Counted from the stretch's first letter, positions 6,299 through 13,461 are shown. The stretch is 14,729 nt of DNA from Syntrophomonas sp. (GCA_003558625.1 PWPP01000054.1:1-14729); one strand, 5' to 3'. The notes: generated from the sequence alone by a model not told the origin. Translations and numbers: made by a program.

Positions 6299-8245
6299 GT
6301 GAGCACAAAAAAGACGTATTATATCACCACCCCCATTTATTACCCCAGCGATAATTTACATATCGGCCATGCCTATACTACCGTAGCCGCGGACTGTATG
6401 GCCCGCTTCAAAAGAATGCAGGGATATGATGTATTTTACCTGACCGGTACCGATGAGCACGGGCAAAAAATAGAGCGGGCGGCCCAGGAGAAGGGCCTGA
6501 TGCCGGGCCCCTATGTCGATGGCATTGTTAAAAACATCCGCCATTTATGGGAGCAGCTGCTTATTACCAATAATGATTTTATCCGTACGACCGAAACCCG
6601 ACATAAGGACGTTGTGCAGAAGATCTTTCAAAAAGTGTTTGACCAGGGAGATATCTATATTTCCAATTATGAAGGCTGGTATTGCACCCCCTGTGAAACC
6701 TTTTTTACCCAGAGGCAGCTGCAGGATGAAAAATGCCCCGACTGCGGCCGGGAGGTAGAACTGCTGCAGGAAGAAAGCTATTTTTTTAATATGTCGAAAT
6801 ATGCCGACCGGTTGCTGCAGCATATAGAAGAACATGAAGACTTTATCCAACCCGAATCCCGGCGCAATGAGGTCATCAATTTTATTAAAAGCGGTCTGGA
6901 AGATTTATGCGTATCCAGGACCACCTTTAACTGGGGCATCCAGGTCCCCTTTAACCAGAAGCACATCGTCTATGTCTGGTTTGATGCCCTGATCAACTAT
7001 ATCACGGCGGTAGGCTATGCCAGTGACGAGGAAATGTTCCAGAACTACTGGCCGGCCGATGTTCATCTCATCGCCAAGGATATTTTGCGCTTCCACACCA
7101 TCATCTGGCCCATCATTTTGATGGCGATTGATATACCCCTGCCCAAAAAAGTTTTCGGCCATGGCTGGATTTTGCTGGAGGGAGGCAAAATGTCTAAATC
7201 CAAAGGCAATGTGGTGGACCCCTTAATCTTAAAGGACAAATACGGGGTGGATGCCGTACGCTACAGCCTGTTAAAGGAACTGAGCTATGGGCAGGACGGG
7301 ATTTATTCGGAGGAAATGATGGTCAACCGCATTAATTCTGATCTGGCCAATGATCTGGGCAACCTGATCAGCCGCAGTATTGCTATGATTGACCGCTATT
7401 TTGACGGAGTGCTGCCGGAACCCGGTCCCCACGAGGATACGGATGAAGATTTAAAGAATACAGCCCGGGAAGTGTTTGAAGGGGCTACGGAAAAGCTGGA
7501 CAAACTGGATTTTACCAACTATCTGCAAAATTGCTGGCGTCTAATCTCCCGGGCCAACAAATATATTGATGAAACCGAACCCTGGCTCTTAGCCAAAGAG
7601 GAAGGCCGGAAAAAACGCCTGGCTGCCGTTTTATACAATCTGGCAGAAAGCATCCGCATCATCCTCCTTATGACCGCTCCTACTATGCCTACCCTGGCGG
7701 CCCGGGCCAACGAACAGATAGAAATCTTTACCGATGTGGAGCGCATGAACTGGATGGAAGCCGGCATGTGGGGATTAACCCCGGCAGGCATTAAGACCCA
7801 AAAAGGTCCGTCTCTCTTTCCTCGGATCGATCCCGCCTCGCTGGATATTGAATACGCGGGAGAAGACGCCCCCGAGGTATCAAAAACCCAGGGGGATGAA
7901 GCAGGCCGACAGACAGCCGAGATAACCTTTGAAGAATTCGCCCGATTGGATCTCAGGGTGGCGGAGGTCATCAGCTGCGAAAAAATAAAAAAGACCGATA
8001 AACTATTAAAAGTGCAGGTGAAAATAGGGGAGGAAGAACGGACCCTGGTAGCGGGAATCGCCGTGTACTATCAGCCCGATGACCTGGTGGGGAAAAAGGT
8101 GGTTTTAGTGGCCAATCTCAAACCGACCAAGCTCAGGGGAGTTCTTTCCCAGGGGATGATCCTGGCCGCCTCAGATGAAAACGGGACCATGATGGAAGTA
8201 CTGACCCTGGAGTCGGAGATCCCCCCCGGAAGCCGGATAAAATAA
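6299..8245 (+). CDS. metG: Methionyl-tRNA synthetase
   Basis: Class I aminoacyl-tRNA synthetase that charges tRNA-Met for initiation and elongation. The 648-residue protein shows HIGH at residues 21-24, a Cys4 zinc knuckle (C129/C132 and C146/C149) in the connective insert, and KMSKS at 297-301. The anticodon-binding helical domain follows. The last 110 or so residues, from about 540, form the OB-fold tRNA-binding domain (FARLDLRVAEVISCEKI ... LKPTKLRGVLSQGMILAA). The start is GTG 6299, with a near-perfect AAGGAGG at 6285-6291, seven bases upstream. tatD follows 48 bases after the stop with its own ribosome site. Length, motifs and the metG-tatD pairing all match the family. Confidence 0.97.
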   Translation: MSTKKTYYITTPIYYPSDNLHIGHAYTTVAADCMARFKRMQGYDVFYLTGTDEHGQKIERAAQEKGLMPGPYVDGIVKNIRHLWEQLLITNNDFIRTTETRHKDVVQKIFQKVFDQGDIYISNYEGWYCTPCETFFTQRQLQDEKCPDCGREVELLQEESYFFNMSKYADRLLQHIEEHEDFIQPESRRNEVINFIKSGLEDLCVSRTTFNWGIQVPFNQKHIVYVWFDALINYITAVGYASDEEMFQNYWPADVHLIAKDILRFHTIIWPIILMAIDIPLPKKVFGHGWILLEGGKMSKSKGNVVDPLILKDKYGVDAVRYSLLKELSYGQDGIYSEEMMVNRINSDLANDLGNLISRSIAMIDRYFDGVLPEPGPHEDTDEDLKNTAREVFEGATEKLDKLDFTNYLQNCWRLISRANKYIDETEPWLLAKEEGRKKRLAAVLYNLAESIRIILLMTAPTMPTLAARANEQIEIFTDVERMNWMEAGMWGLTPAGIKTQKGPSLFPRIDPASLDIEYAGEDAPEVSKTQGDEAGRQTAEITFEEFARLDLRVAEVISCEKIKKTDKLLKVQVKIGEEERTLVAGIAVYYQPDDLVGKKVVLVANLKPTKLRGVLSQGMILAASDENGTMMEVLTLESEIPPGSRIK

Positions 8246-8293
8246 GGCAGAGGATGTTGCTGCAACAAGTATGAATATAGAGGTGGACATAAC

Positions 8294-9064
8294 ATGTTAA
8301 TTGATACCCATGCCCATTTGCAGGATCGTAAATTTAAAAAAGACCTGGATCAAGTCATGGAAAGGGCAGCCCAGGCCGGGGTGGAAAAAATCATCTGTAT
8401 CGGCTATGATTATGATTCTTCCCGGGAAACCGTGGAGCTGGCCCGAAAATATGAGCAGGTGTATGCCGTGGTGGGTGTGCATCCCCATGATTCCAGCAGT
8501 GTCACAGATGATATATTGACCCGGTTACACCAACTGGCCAAAGACCCCAAAGTCGTGGCTATCGGTGAAATGGGACTGGATTTTTACCGGGATCTGTCCC
8601 CCCGGGAGGACCAGCGGCAGGCGTTTCGCAGCCAGATAAAACTGGCCCGGGAGCTCTATAAACCCGTCGTGATTCATGACCGTGATGCCCACCAGGAGGT
8701 TTTGGATATCGTCAAGCAGGAGAAAGCGGGGAAAAACGGCGGCATTATGCATTGTTATTCCGGGCATTTACCTCTAGCCGTGGAATTCATGAAGGAAGGC
8801 TTTCATATCTCTTTTGCCGGTCCCATCAGCTACAAAAACGCGCGCAAATCGGCGGAAGTGGCGGGCCGGGTGGCAGCCGATCGTTTATTGATCGAAACCG
8901 ACTGTCCCTATCTTACCCCGGAACCATTACGGGGCAAGAGAAACGAACCGGCCTACATAAAATATGTGGCCGAAAAACTGGCCTCGATCAGGAATAAGAC
9001 CGTCGAAGAAATCGCATACCTGACCAGCCGCAATGCCCGGGAGGTTTATCGCTTAACCGACTGA
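8294..9064 (+). CDS. tatD: TatD-family metal-dependent deoxyribonuclease
   Basis: Cytoplasmic TIM-barrel hydrolase of the TatD/YabD family, linked to DNA end trimming and repair. The 256-residue product carries the expected metal ligands: H6 and H8 in the opening DTHAHL motif, E92 in GEMGLDFYRD, H128 in VVIHDRDAH, H153 in MHCYSGH and D203 in ETDCPYLTP. All are intact, so it should be catalytically competent. The start is ATG 8294, with GAGGTGG at 8280-8286 seven bases upstream. It probably shares a transcript with metG. The gene ends in a 171-base gap facing the opposing hydrolase gene. Confidence 0.95.
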   Translation: MLIDTHAHLQDRKFKKDLDQVMERAAQAGVEKIICIGYDYDSSRETVELARKYEQVYAVVGVHPHDSSSVTDDILTRLHQLAKDPKVVAIGEMGLDFYRDLSPREDQRQAFRSQIKLARELYKPVVIHDRDAHQEVLDIVKQEKAGKNGGIMHCYSGHLPLAVEFMKEGFHISFAGPISYKNARKSAEVAGRVAADRLLIETDCPYLTPEPLRGKRNEPAYIKYVAEKLASIRNKTVEEIAYLTSRNAREVYRLTD

Positions 9065-9131
9065 GGGACAGCAGTAGAGAATAAAAGGCGCCCGTCTCTT
9101 TATGCTGGACCGGGAAAGGCGTGGTGTCTTT

Positions 9132-9159
9132 TGGTTAAGCCGGATGACCGGTTCAACCA
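9132..9159. repeat. Inverted repeat between convergent tatD and the hydrolase gene
   Basis: Arms 9132-9143 and 9148-9159 pair over 12 positions with one mismatch and one G-U, closing an ATGA loop. No T-run follows on either strand, so it is not a canonical terminator. It could still act as a transcript-end hairpin for one of the two convergent genes. Confidence 0.5.
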
Positions 9160-9235
9160 GAGGTGCCGGCAGGTGGATATAAGCCCGCCCCAGCCGGGGT
9201 CTTTGGAAGATCAAGGGGGCATTGTTTCCTTGGCA

Positions 9236-10243
9236 TTAGACGGCCCGGAACAAAAGCCGGTCCCGGTGGAGTCGTTTGATGATTTTTTGTTCCTTTTCCA
9301 GCACCTGCAGGTGGGAATATACTTCCGATACCGCCAGGTAAATATCCAAAAACAAATAGAGCCGGTTTAAGCGGGGAAATATTTTTCTCACGATTTCAAA
9401 AACAGTCAGTTCTTCCCCGGCCACGGTCCCCAGGATTCGTTTTTGCCGGCGCAAAAACGAATTTCTGTATTTCTGGCCCACCGCGGCAAGATCGTGTATA
9501 GGGAGCCCATGTCCGGGAAAGACCACCCGCGGCTGCAGCTCCTCTATTTTATGCACAGAAGCAAAAAACTCTTCCTGGCTCAAACGCCGGGGCAGGGGCT
9601 GCTCGGGGTCCAGCATCACCAGGGCATTGGGACTGATATGCTCCAGGAGGTGGTCTCCGGAAAAGAGGATATTTTCCCCGGGCAAATGAATGGAAATCGA
9701 TCCTCGGGTATGGCCCGGTGTACTGATGACCCGGCCCTGGTAATGGCCTAACGAGAGGGTGTCCCCATCTTCTAAAACCTGGTTAACGGGGCAGTTGCTT
9801 CCCATGCGTTGCAGGACTTTGGACGTAACCCTGAGCATATAGCGATAGAAATAAGGGACCCCCATTAAGGTGACAAACTCCAAAATTACGGCGTCCGGAA
9901 CCTCCCGGCCCGTCTCGATGACCCTTCGATCCTCCCGGTGGGCCGCGACCCTTATAGGTTTAGAGGCCAGGCGGGTAATATGGTAAGCAGCCCCGTAATG
10001 ATCAAAATGACCGTGGGAAAGCACGATTTGGTCCAAATCATCAAAACGAAAGCCCAGCCCCGCCAGGGCCTGGCTTAAAGGCTTAGTGCCCCAGACATTG
10101 CCTGTATCCAGCAGGGTAGTGCAGGGACCGGGAAACAAGTACACATTAACCGGCCCCAGTTTTTTATCAGGCATGGGCAGTGGACAGGTAAAGATCCCCG
10201 GATAAACTTCTTTAAAGGCATAGGTTTTTTTCGCTCGCGCCAT
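9236..10243 (-). CDS. Metallo-beta-lactamase-fold hydrolase
   Basis: Cytoplasmic MBL-fold hydrolase of the LACTB2/glyoxalase II-like group; the substrate is unknown. The metal-site motif H77-GHFDH-82 is complete and is followed by H178 (TPGHTRGS), D197 (FSGDHLL) and H245 (FPGHG), so a two-metal site is expected. The N-terminal strand NVYLF...LLDTG is typical. The last 75 or so residues, after GLPIH, form a helical segment resembling the winged-helix tail of LACTB2-type proteins. The protein is 335 residues. The start is ATG 10243, with AGGAG about 6 bases upstream. The gene stands alone on minus, between tatD and yabE, which are close neighbours in B. subtilis. It therefore looks inserted relative to that order. 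It diverges from yabE across a shared control region. Confidence 0.88.
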   Translation of the reverse strand: MARAKKTYAFKEVYPGIFTCPLPMPDKKLGPVNVYLFPGPCTTLLDTGNVWGTKPLSQALAGLGFRFDDLDQIVLSHGHFDHYGAAYHITRLASKPIRVAAHREDRRVIETGREVPDAVILEFVTLMGVPYFYRYMLRVTSKVLQRMGSNCPVNQVLEDGDTLSLGHYQGRVISTPGHTRGSISIHLPGENILFSGDHLLEHISPNALVMLDPEQPLPRRLSQEEFFASVHKIEELQPRVVFPGHGLPIHDLAAVGQKYRNSFLRRQKRILGTVAGEELTVFEIVRKIFPRLNRLYLFLDIYLAVSEVYSHLQVLEKEQKIIKRLHRDRLLFRAV

Positions 10244-10266
10244 CTTAGCTCCTGTTTAAACACATA

Positions 10267-10275
10267 ATTATATCA
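10267..10275 (-). promoter_or_regulatory. Extended -10 element for the hydrolase gene
   Basis: Read on minus, TGATATAAT, an extended -10 box about 24 bases before the ATG. A second TATAAT lies just upstream (10282-10277). No good -35 box is seen. The 17-base position reads GATTTT and falls inside the 10-bp inverted repeat. Confidence 0.5.
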
Positions 10276-10287
10276 AATTATAACATA

Positions 10288-10330
10288 GTAAAATCAGGGA
10301 CGGTTTTTGAATGGATGCTACTGATTTTAC
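10288..10330. repeat. 10-bp perfect inverted repeat, divergent control region
   Basis: GTAAAATCAG at 10288-10297 is repeated in inverse as CTGATTTTAC at 10321-10330, with 23 bases between the arms and 33 bases centre to centre, about three helical turns. It sits between the hydrolase -10 boxes and the yabE -35 box. It could be an operator for either or both genes, or a hairpin. Confidence 0.6.
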
Positions 10331-10350
10331 CTGGAAATATATGGCAGAAT

Positions 10351-10380
10351 TTGACTTTTCGATTTTGTTTTGTTTAAAAT
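10351..10380 (+). promoter_or_regulatory. yabE promoter (sigma-A type)
   Basis: TTGACT (10351-10356), 18 bases, TAAAAT (10375-10380). The expected transcript would start near 10387 and carry a leader of about 50 bases. Confidence 0.65.
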
Positions 10381-10392
10381 AGAACTATCTCA

Positions 10393-10420
10393 CATGGCCT
10401 TTACAAAAATGAGGGCCATG
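10393..10420 (+). promoter_or_regulatory. Hairpin in the yabE 5' leader
   Basis: CATGGCCTT (10393-10401) pairs with AGGGCCATG (10412-10420) over nine positions including one G-U, with a 10-base A-rich loop. It ends 5 bases before the ribosome site AAGGAGG (10426-10432). It begins just after the predicted transcript start, so it may stabilise the mRNA 5' end or tune translation. Confidence 0.5.
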
Positions 10421-10437
10421 AGGAGAAGGAGGCATAA

Positions 10438-11406
10438 ATGAATATATCCTGGTTGCATAAGAAACAAGTATGGTTGATAAGCTTATTAAGCATAGGAGTC
10501 ATTACAGCGGGAATCATTTACTATCTGTTGGTCCCGCTAACCGTAGCAGTTGACGGTGAGCTTATTGAAACTCGGGTTCTGGGAGCCCAAACGGTGGAAC
10601 AGGTTTTAGAAAAAGAGCATATTCTCTGGGAAGAAGCCGATGCCATTGAACCGGGGTTGGACACCCGGGTGACCAAAGGCATACACATTGTTATTCAGCG
10701 GGCTTTTCCGGTACAGGTTGTGGCTGCGGGAGAAACCAGGGAGATTGTGGCTCCTCCGGTAAAGGTTGAAGAAGCCATTATGATGGCGGGCTTTGAAAAA
10801 AGCGAACAGGATCTGATCAAATCGATCCCCACAATTTACACCATTCCCGGGGAAACAATCGAGCTGATCCGGGTGGTGAAAGAAGAGCTGGTTTTGGAAG
10901 AAACCATCCCCTATGTTACGGAACGTGTCAGTGACCACAGCCTGGAAAGAGGGTTAAGCAGAACCGTTACAGCCGGCAGGGCCGGGCTGGTCAAAAGAGA
11001 AATAAAAGTAACCTATCATAACGGGGAAGAGGTTCGCCGGGTGGAGATGAACCGTGAAGTGATCAGGGAGCCTGTAAACCGGGTTTTAGCCCAGGGAACC
11101 ATCACTTCCGTTTCCCGAGGGAGCCAGCGCCTTGATTTCCGCGAAGCTAAATATATGGTAGCTTCGGCTTATACGTACACCGGCAGAAATACAGCCACCG
11201 GTATTAAGCCCCATGTCGGGGTGGTTGCGGTAGACCCCAATATTATTCCCCTGGGAACCAGGTTGTATGTGGAAGGCTATGGATATGGACGGGCTGCCGA
11301 CACCGGGGGCAGTATCATCGGTAATCAGATCGATATCTTTATGGAGGAACGAAACCAGTGTTTGAGCTGGGGACGGAGAACTGTAAAAGTGTATATCCTG
11401 CATTGA
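10438..11406 (+). CDS. yabE: DUF348/G5/3D-domain cell-wall protein (YabE type)
   Basis: Surface-exposed, membrane-anchored protein predicted to act on peptidoglycan. Residues 11-32 form one hydrophobic membrane segment after a short basic N-terminus. Two DUF348 repeats follow (about 34-75 and 91-130), then a G5 domain (about 145-220) and a C-terminal 3D domain (about 240-320). The three aspartates that name the domain are D266 (VAVDPNIIPLG), D288 (AADTGG) and D299 (NQIDIFM). The 3D fold resembles resuscitation-promoting and lytic transglycosylase domains. The ribosome site AAGGAGG is 5 bases before ATG 10438. The gene has its own promoter and terminator, so it is a single-gene unit. At 322 residues it is shorter than B. 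subtilis YabE, fitting the compact clostridial form. Confidence 0.92.
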   Translation: MNISWLHKKQVWLISLLSIGVITAGIIYYLLVPLTVAVDGELIETRVLGAQTVEQVLEKEHILWEEADAIEPGLDTRVTKGIHIVIQRAFPVQVVAAGETREIVAPPVKVEEAIMMAGFEKSEQDLIKSIPTIYTIPGETIELIRVVKEELVLEETIPYVTERVSDHSLERGLSRTVTAGRAGLVKREIKVTYHNGEEVRRVEMNREVIREPVNRVLAQGTITSVSRGSQRLDFREAKYMVASAYTYTGRNTATGIKPHVGVVAVDPNIIPLGTRLYVEGYGYGRAADTGGSIIGNQIDIFMEERNQCLSWGRRTVKVYILH

Positions 11407-11413
11407 TCACAAG

Positions 11414-11439
11414 AAAAAGGGGCCAAGCCCCTTTTTTTT
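11414..11439 (+). terminator. Intrinsic terminator after yabE
   Basis: AAAAA then GGGGC (11419-11423), a 3-base loop CAA, GCCCC (11427-11431) and eight T. The A-run can pair with the T-run. Textbook intrinsic terminator 8 bases after the yabE stop; the A-run lets it also work partly on minus. Confidence 0.93.
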
Positions 11440-11510
11440 GTGCAAATATTTGCTGCGGTACCTCTTTTGGCTGGAACTTTTCCCTATGTATTATCAGAGG
11501 GAAAGTGTTG

Positions 11511-11516
11511 TATAAT
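11511..11516 (+). promoter_or_regulatory. Probable -10 box of the rsmA promoter
   Basis: TATAAT lies 35 bases before the rsmA start and after the yabE terminator, where a promoter is needed. No good -35 box is seen at 16-18 bases upstream, so the call rests on the -10 match and position. Confidence 0.4.
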
Positions 11517-11551
11517 AAGTTCATTGAAGAAAAATAAAAGGACCTGATGGT

Positions 11552-12409
11552 ATGTTTAATATTGAATCTCCCGCGGGAGTCAGGGCCTGGTTGCAGCAAT
11601 ACGGCTTGTACCCCCGCAAAAGGTGGGGCCAGAATTTTCTGTTTGACCATAATATTTTGCACAACATTGTCCAGGCAGGGCAGATCAGCGGTGAAGATTT
11701 GGTGTTGGAGATCGGTCCCGGCTTAGGAGGGCTGACCCGGGCCCTAGCGGCTGAATCCCGTGGGGTCCTGGCCGTAGAGATAGACCGTGATTTTGCTCCG
11801 GTTTTAGCCCAAACATTACAGCCCTATGACAATGTCAGGCTTTTGTTTCAGGATATATTAGAAACAGACATCGAACAGGAACTGCAAAAGGCGTTTTCTC
11901 TGGAGGAGATGATCCCCTATAAAATCTGTGGCAATATTCCTTATAATATCACCAGCCCCATCATATTTCAGATCTTAGAACATTGTCCCCACATGCAAAT
12001 GGCCTTGTTAATGATGCAAAAAGAAGTAGCTCAGCGCATTTTAGCAGATCCCGGCAGCAAGACCTATGGGCTATTAACCCTGATGGTAAATTATTATGCC
12101 CAGGTGGAGTGGGTTATGAATGTTTCCCCCCACTGTTTTTACCCTCGCCCGGACGTTGATTCTACCGTTATTAAAATAATTCCCCGCAGCCACAAGATAT
12201 GGGTTCGGGATGAGGCCTTATTTAAAAACATCATGCGGGCAGCGTTTCAGCAGCGCAGAAAGACCATATTAAATGCCTGTGCCCGGGTTTTTAAGGACAA
12301 AATCAAAGCCGCAGCCATTCTTGAAGCAGCCGCCATTGGTTTAAATCATAGGCCGGAAAATTTAACGGTGGAGGATTTTGCCCGCATTGCCAATGAAGTA
12401 TCCTCATAG
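11552..12409 (+). CDS. rsmA: 16S rRNA (adenine 1518/1519-N6) dimethyltransferase
   Basis: RsmA (KsgA) dimethylates two adjacent adenines near the 3' end of 16S rRNA during small-subunit assembly. The 285-residue protein shows the family opening PRKRWGQNFLFD (21-32), SAM motif E53-IGPGLGGLT, acidic motif EID (76-78), and the catalytic N128-IPY-131. The C-terminal helical domain (FQQRRKTILNA) is also present. The start is ATG 11552, with AAAGGA at 11537-11542 nine bases upstream. In B. subtilis rnmV (RNase M5) precedes ksgA; it is absent here. The stop codon overlaps the ribosome site of the next gene, so the two are co-transcribed and probably coupled. Confidence 0.96.
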   Translation: MFNIESPAGVRAWLQQYGLYPRKRWGQNFLFDHNILHNIVQAGQISGEDLVLEIGPGLGGLTRALAAESRGVLAVEIDRDFAPVLAQTLQPYDNVRLLFQDILETDIEQELQKAFSLEEMIPYKICGNIPYNITSPIIFQILEHCPHMQMALLMMQKEVAQRILADPGSKTYGLLTLMVNYYAQVEWVMNVSPHCFYPRPDVDSTVIKIIPRSHKIWVRDEALFKNIMRAAFQQRRKTILNACARVFKDKIKAAAILEAAAIGLNHRPENLTVEDFARIANEVSS

Positions 12410-12419
12410 GAGGGAGAAT

Positions 12420-12896
12420 ATGAGATTCAGAAGTCCGACCAAGGGAGAGATGAGCATAAAAGAGGTGGTCACGGATATCCTGGCGTATGTCAGTGAAGAC
12501 GTCAACCAGGTCTACAAGCTCCTAGTGGGAACCGATTCCCATCCCAAAGATGATGGCAGCAATTTTGCCAGTGCCATCATTATTCACCGTGTGGGCAAGG
12601 GGGCCCGCTATTATTATACCCGGAGCCGGAGGGAAAACATAAAGAACATGAGGCAGCGTATATTTTACGAGGCTTCTTTAAGCCTGGAACTGGCTGACAA
12701 ACTTGGCACCTTGCTAAGGGAAATGGGACGGGAAGACATGAAGGTAGAAATTCATCTGGACATAGGAACCCATGGCGATACCAGGGACATGATCAGGGAG
12801 GTTATCGGGATGGTAATCGGTTCGGGATTTGATGCCAGAATTAAACCCGATGCACCTGCCGCCAGCAAGGTTGCGGACAAATATACCCGGGCTTAG
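12420..12896 (+). CDS. DUF458/YkuK-like predicted RNase H-fold protein
   Basis: Member of the DUF458 (YkuK) family, predicted from fold comparison to be RNase H-like; no biochemical function is established to my knowledge. The 158-residue product has the family signatures GTDSH (37-41), HLDIGTHGDT (112-121) and KPDAPAASKVADKYTR near the C-terminus. Acidic residues D39, E84, D114 and D154 could form a metal site, which is my inference. I chose ATG 12420 because AGGAGGG at 12408-12414 lies five bases upstream. The longer in-frame start at 12378 lies inside rsmA. In B. subtilis the gene after ksgA is yabG, so this gene occupies a different slot here. Its link with rsmA could hint at a role in RNA metabolism. 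Confidence 0.82.
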   Translation: MRFRSPTKGEMSIKEVVTDILAYVSEDVNQVYKLLVGTDSHPKDDGSNFASAIIIHRVGKGARYYYTRSRRENIKNMRQRIFYEASLSLELADKLGTLLREMGREDMKVEIHLDIGTHGDTRDMIREVIGMVIGSGFDARIKPDAPAASKVADKYTRA

Positions 12897-12935
12897 TAAT
12901 CCCATAATCTAACCCAAAAATTATGCTTAAGGTGA

Positions 12936-12964
12936 TTGACAAGAGCTATGATATTTTATATAAT
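12936..12964 (+). promoter_or_regulatory. veg promoter 1, full sigma-A consensus
   Basis: TTGACA (12936-12941), exactly 17 bases, TATAAT (12959-12964). All twelve box positions match the consensus, which suggests a very strong promoter, as known for veg in B. subtilis. Confidence 0.9.
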
Positions 12965-12975
12965 ATTTAATTCGC

Positions 12976-13004
12976 TTGACAAAAGCCAGTAATTGTAATA
13001 ACAT
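12976..13004 (+). promoter_or_regulatory. veg promoter 2, tandem
   Basis: TTGACA (12976-12981), 17 bases, TAACAT (12999-13004). The -35 box lies exactly 40 bases downstream of the first one. The -10 match is only 4 of 6, so it is probably weaker than promoter 1. Confidence 0.6.
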
Positions 13005-13008
13005 TATA

Positions 13009-13024
13009 AGCATAAAAGCATAAA
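13009..13024 (+). repeat. Tandem 8-base repeat in the veg leader
   Basis: AGCATAAA occurs twice in a row, directly before the ribosome site GAGGTGA. It may be chance in AT-rich DNA or an unstructured translation enhancer. Confidence 0.5.
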
Positions 13025-13035
13025 GAGGTGATTTC

Positions 13036-13314
13036 ATGGGATCTCCCAGAGCCATTTCCGAAATAAAGAGAGATTTGGAATTTTTTGTTGGGAGTAAGAT
13101 CAGGTTAAAAGCCAACCGGGGTAGAAATCGCATAATAGAAAAAGAAGGCGTATTAGAATCGATATACCCGAATATTTTTGTCATAAAGGTAAACGAAAGA
13201 AAAATTGAACAGCGTGTTTCTTATACCTATGCGGATGTTCTAACCCAAACAGTGGAGCTATTTGTTTATGATAAACAGGATGCCGAAATAAGAATTGCCT
13301 CCGCCAATCAATAA
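13036..13314 (+). CDS. veg: Veg protein
   Basis: Small, highly conserved Firmicutes protein. In B. subtilis Veg is very strongly expressed, stimulates biofilm formation by countering SinR, and has been linked to spore outgrowth. The 92-residue product (B. subtilis 86) has the family's core: SEIKRDLEFFVGSKIRLKAN, then RNRIIEKEGVLESIYPNIFV, then RVSYTYADVLTQTVEL. The fold is predicted to be a small SH3-like beta barrel. The ribosome site GAGGTGA is about 6 bases before ATG 13036. Two tandem promoters precede it and two hairpins follow it, so it is an independent, probably highly transcribed unit. Confidence 0.95.
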   Translation: MGSPRAISEIKRDLEFFVGSKIRLKANRGRNRIIEKEGVLESIYPNIFVIKVNERKIEQRVSYTYADVLTQTVELFVYDKQDAEIRIASANQ

Positions 13315-13344
13315 TCGTCTCAACATAAATGAAAAGCGTCATTA

Positions 13345-13373
13345 GACCCTGCCCTATAGGGCAGGGTCATTTT
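13345..13373 (+). terminator. Hairpin terminator after veg
   Basis: GACCCTGCCC (13345-13354) pairs perfectly with GGGCAGGGTC (13359-13368) around a TATA loop, 30 bases after the veg stop. The T-run is poor (CATTTTA), so termination may be incomplete; a second terminator lies at 13443-13461. Confidence 0.65.
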
Positions 13374-13442
13374 ATGCCGGTAAAGATGAAGCAACCCGAA
13401 CATCATAGATGGCTTTACCAGCCGAACCGGCTTCCCCGGGCC

Positions 13443-13461
13443 AAAAAGCCCGAAGGCTTTT
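13443..13461. terminator. Bidirectional terminator between veg and the MinD genes
   Basis: AAAAAGCC (13443-13450), loop CGAA, GGCTTTT (13455-13461). Read on minus it is AAAAGCC, UUCG, GGCTTTTT, a classic UUCG-loop intrinsic terminator for the MinD-type genes, 74 bases past their last stop. Read on plus it can end leftover veg transcripts. Confidence 0.8.

Noticed and set aside
5968..6306. 112-codon minus-strand frame across the abrB-metG gap
   Set aside because: It has no ribosome site, covers the abrB promoter and does not read like a protein.
7519..7971. 150-codon minus-strand open frame inside metG
   Set aside because: Antisense to clear metG coding sequence; serine/arginine-rich composition typical of a shadow frame.
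8255..8267. Palindrome TGTTGCTGCAACA between metG and tatD as an operator
   Set aside because: It lies inside a likely operon, the loop is one base and there is no supporting promoter; chance is adequate.
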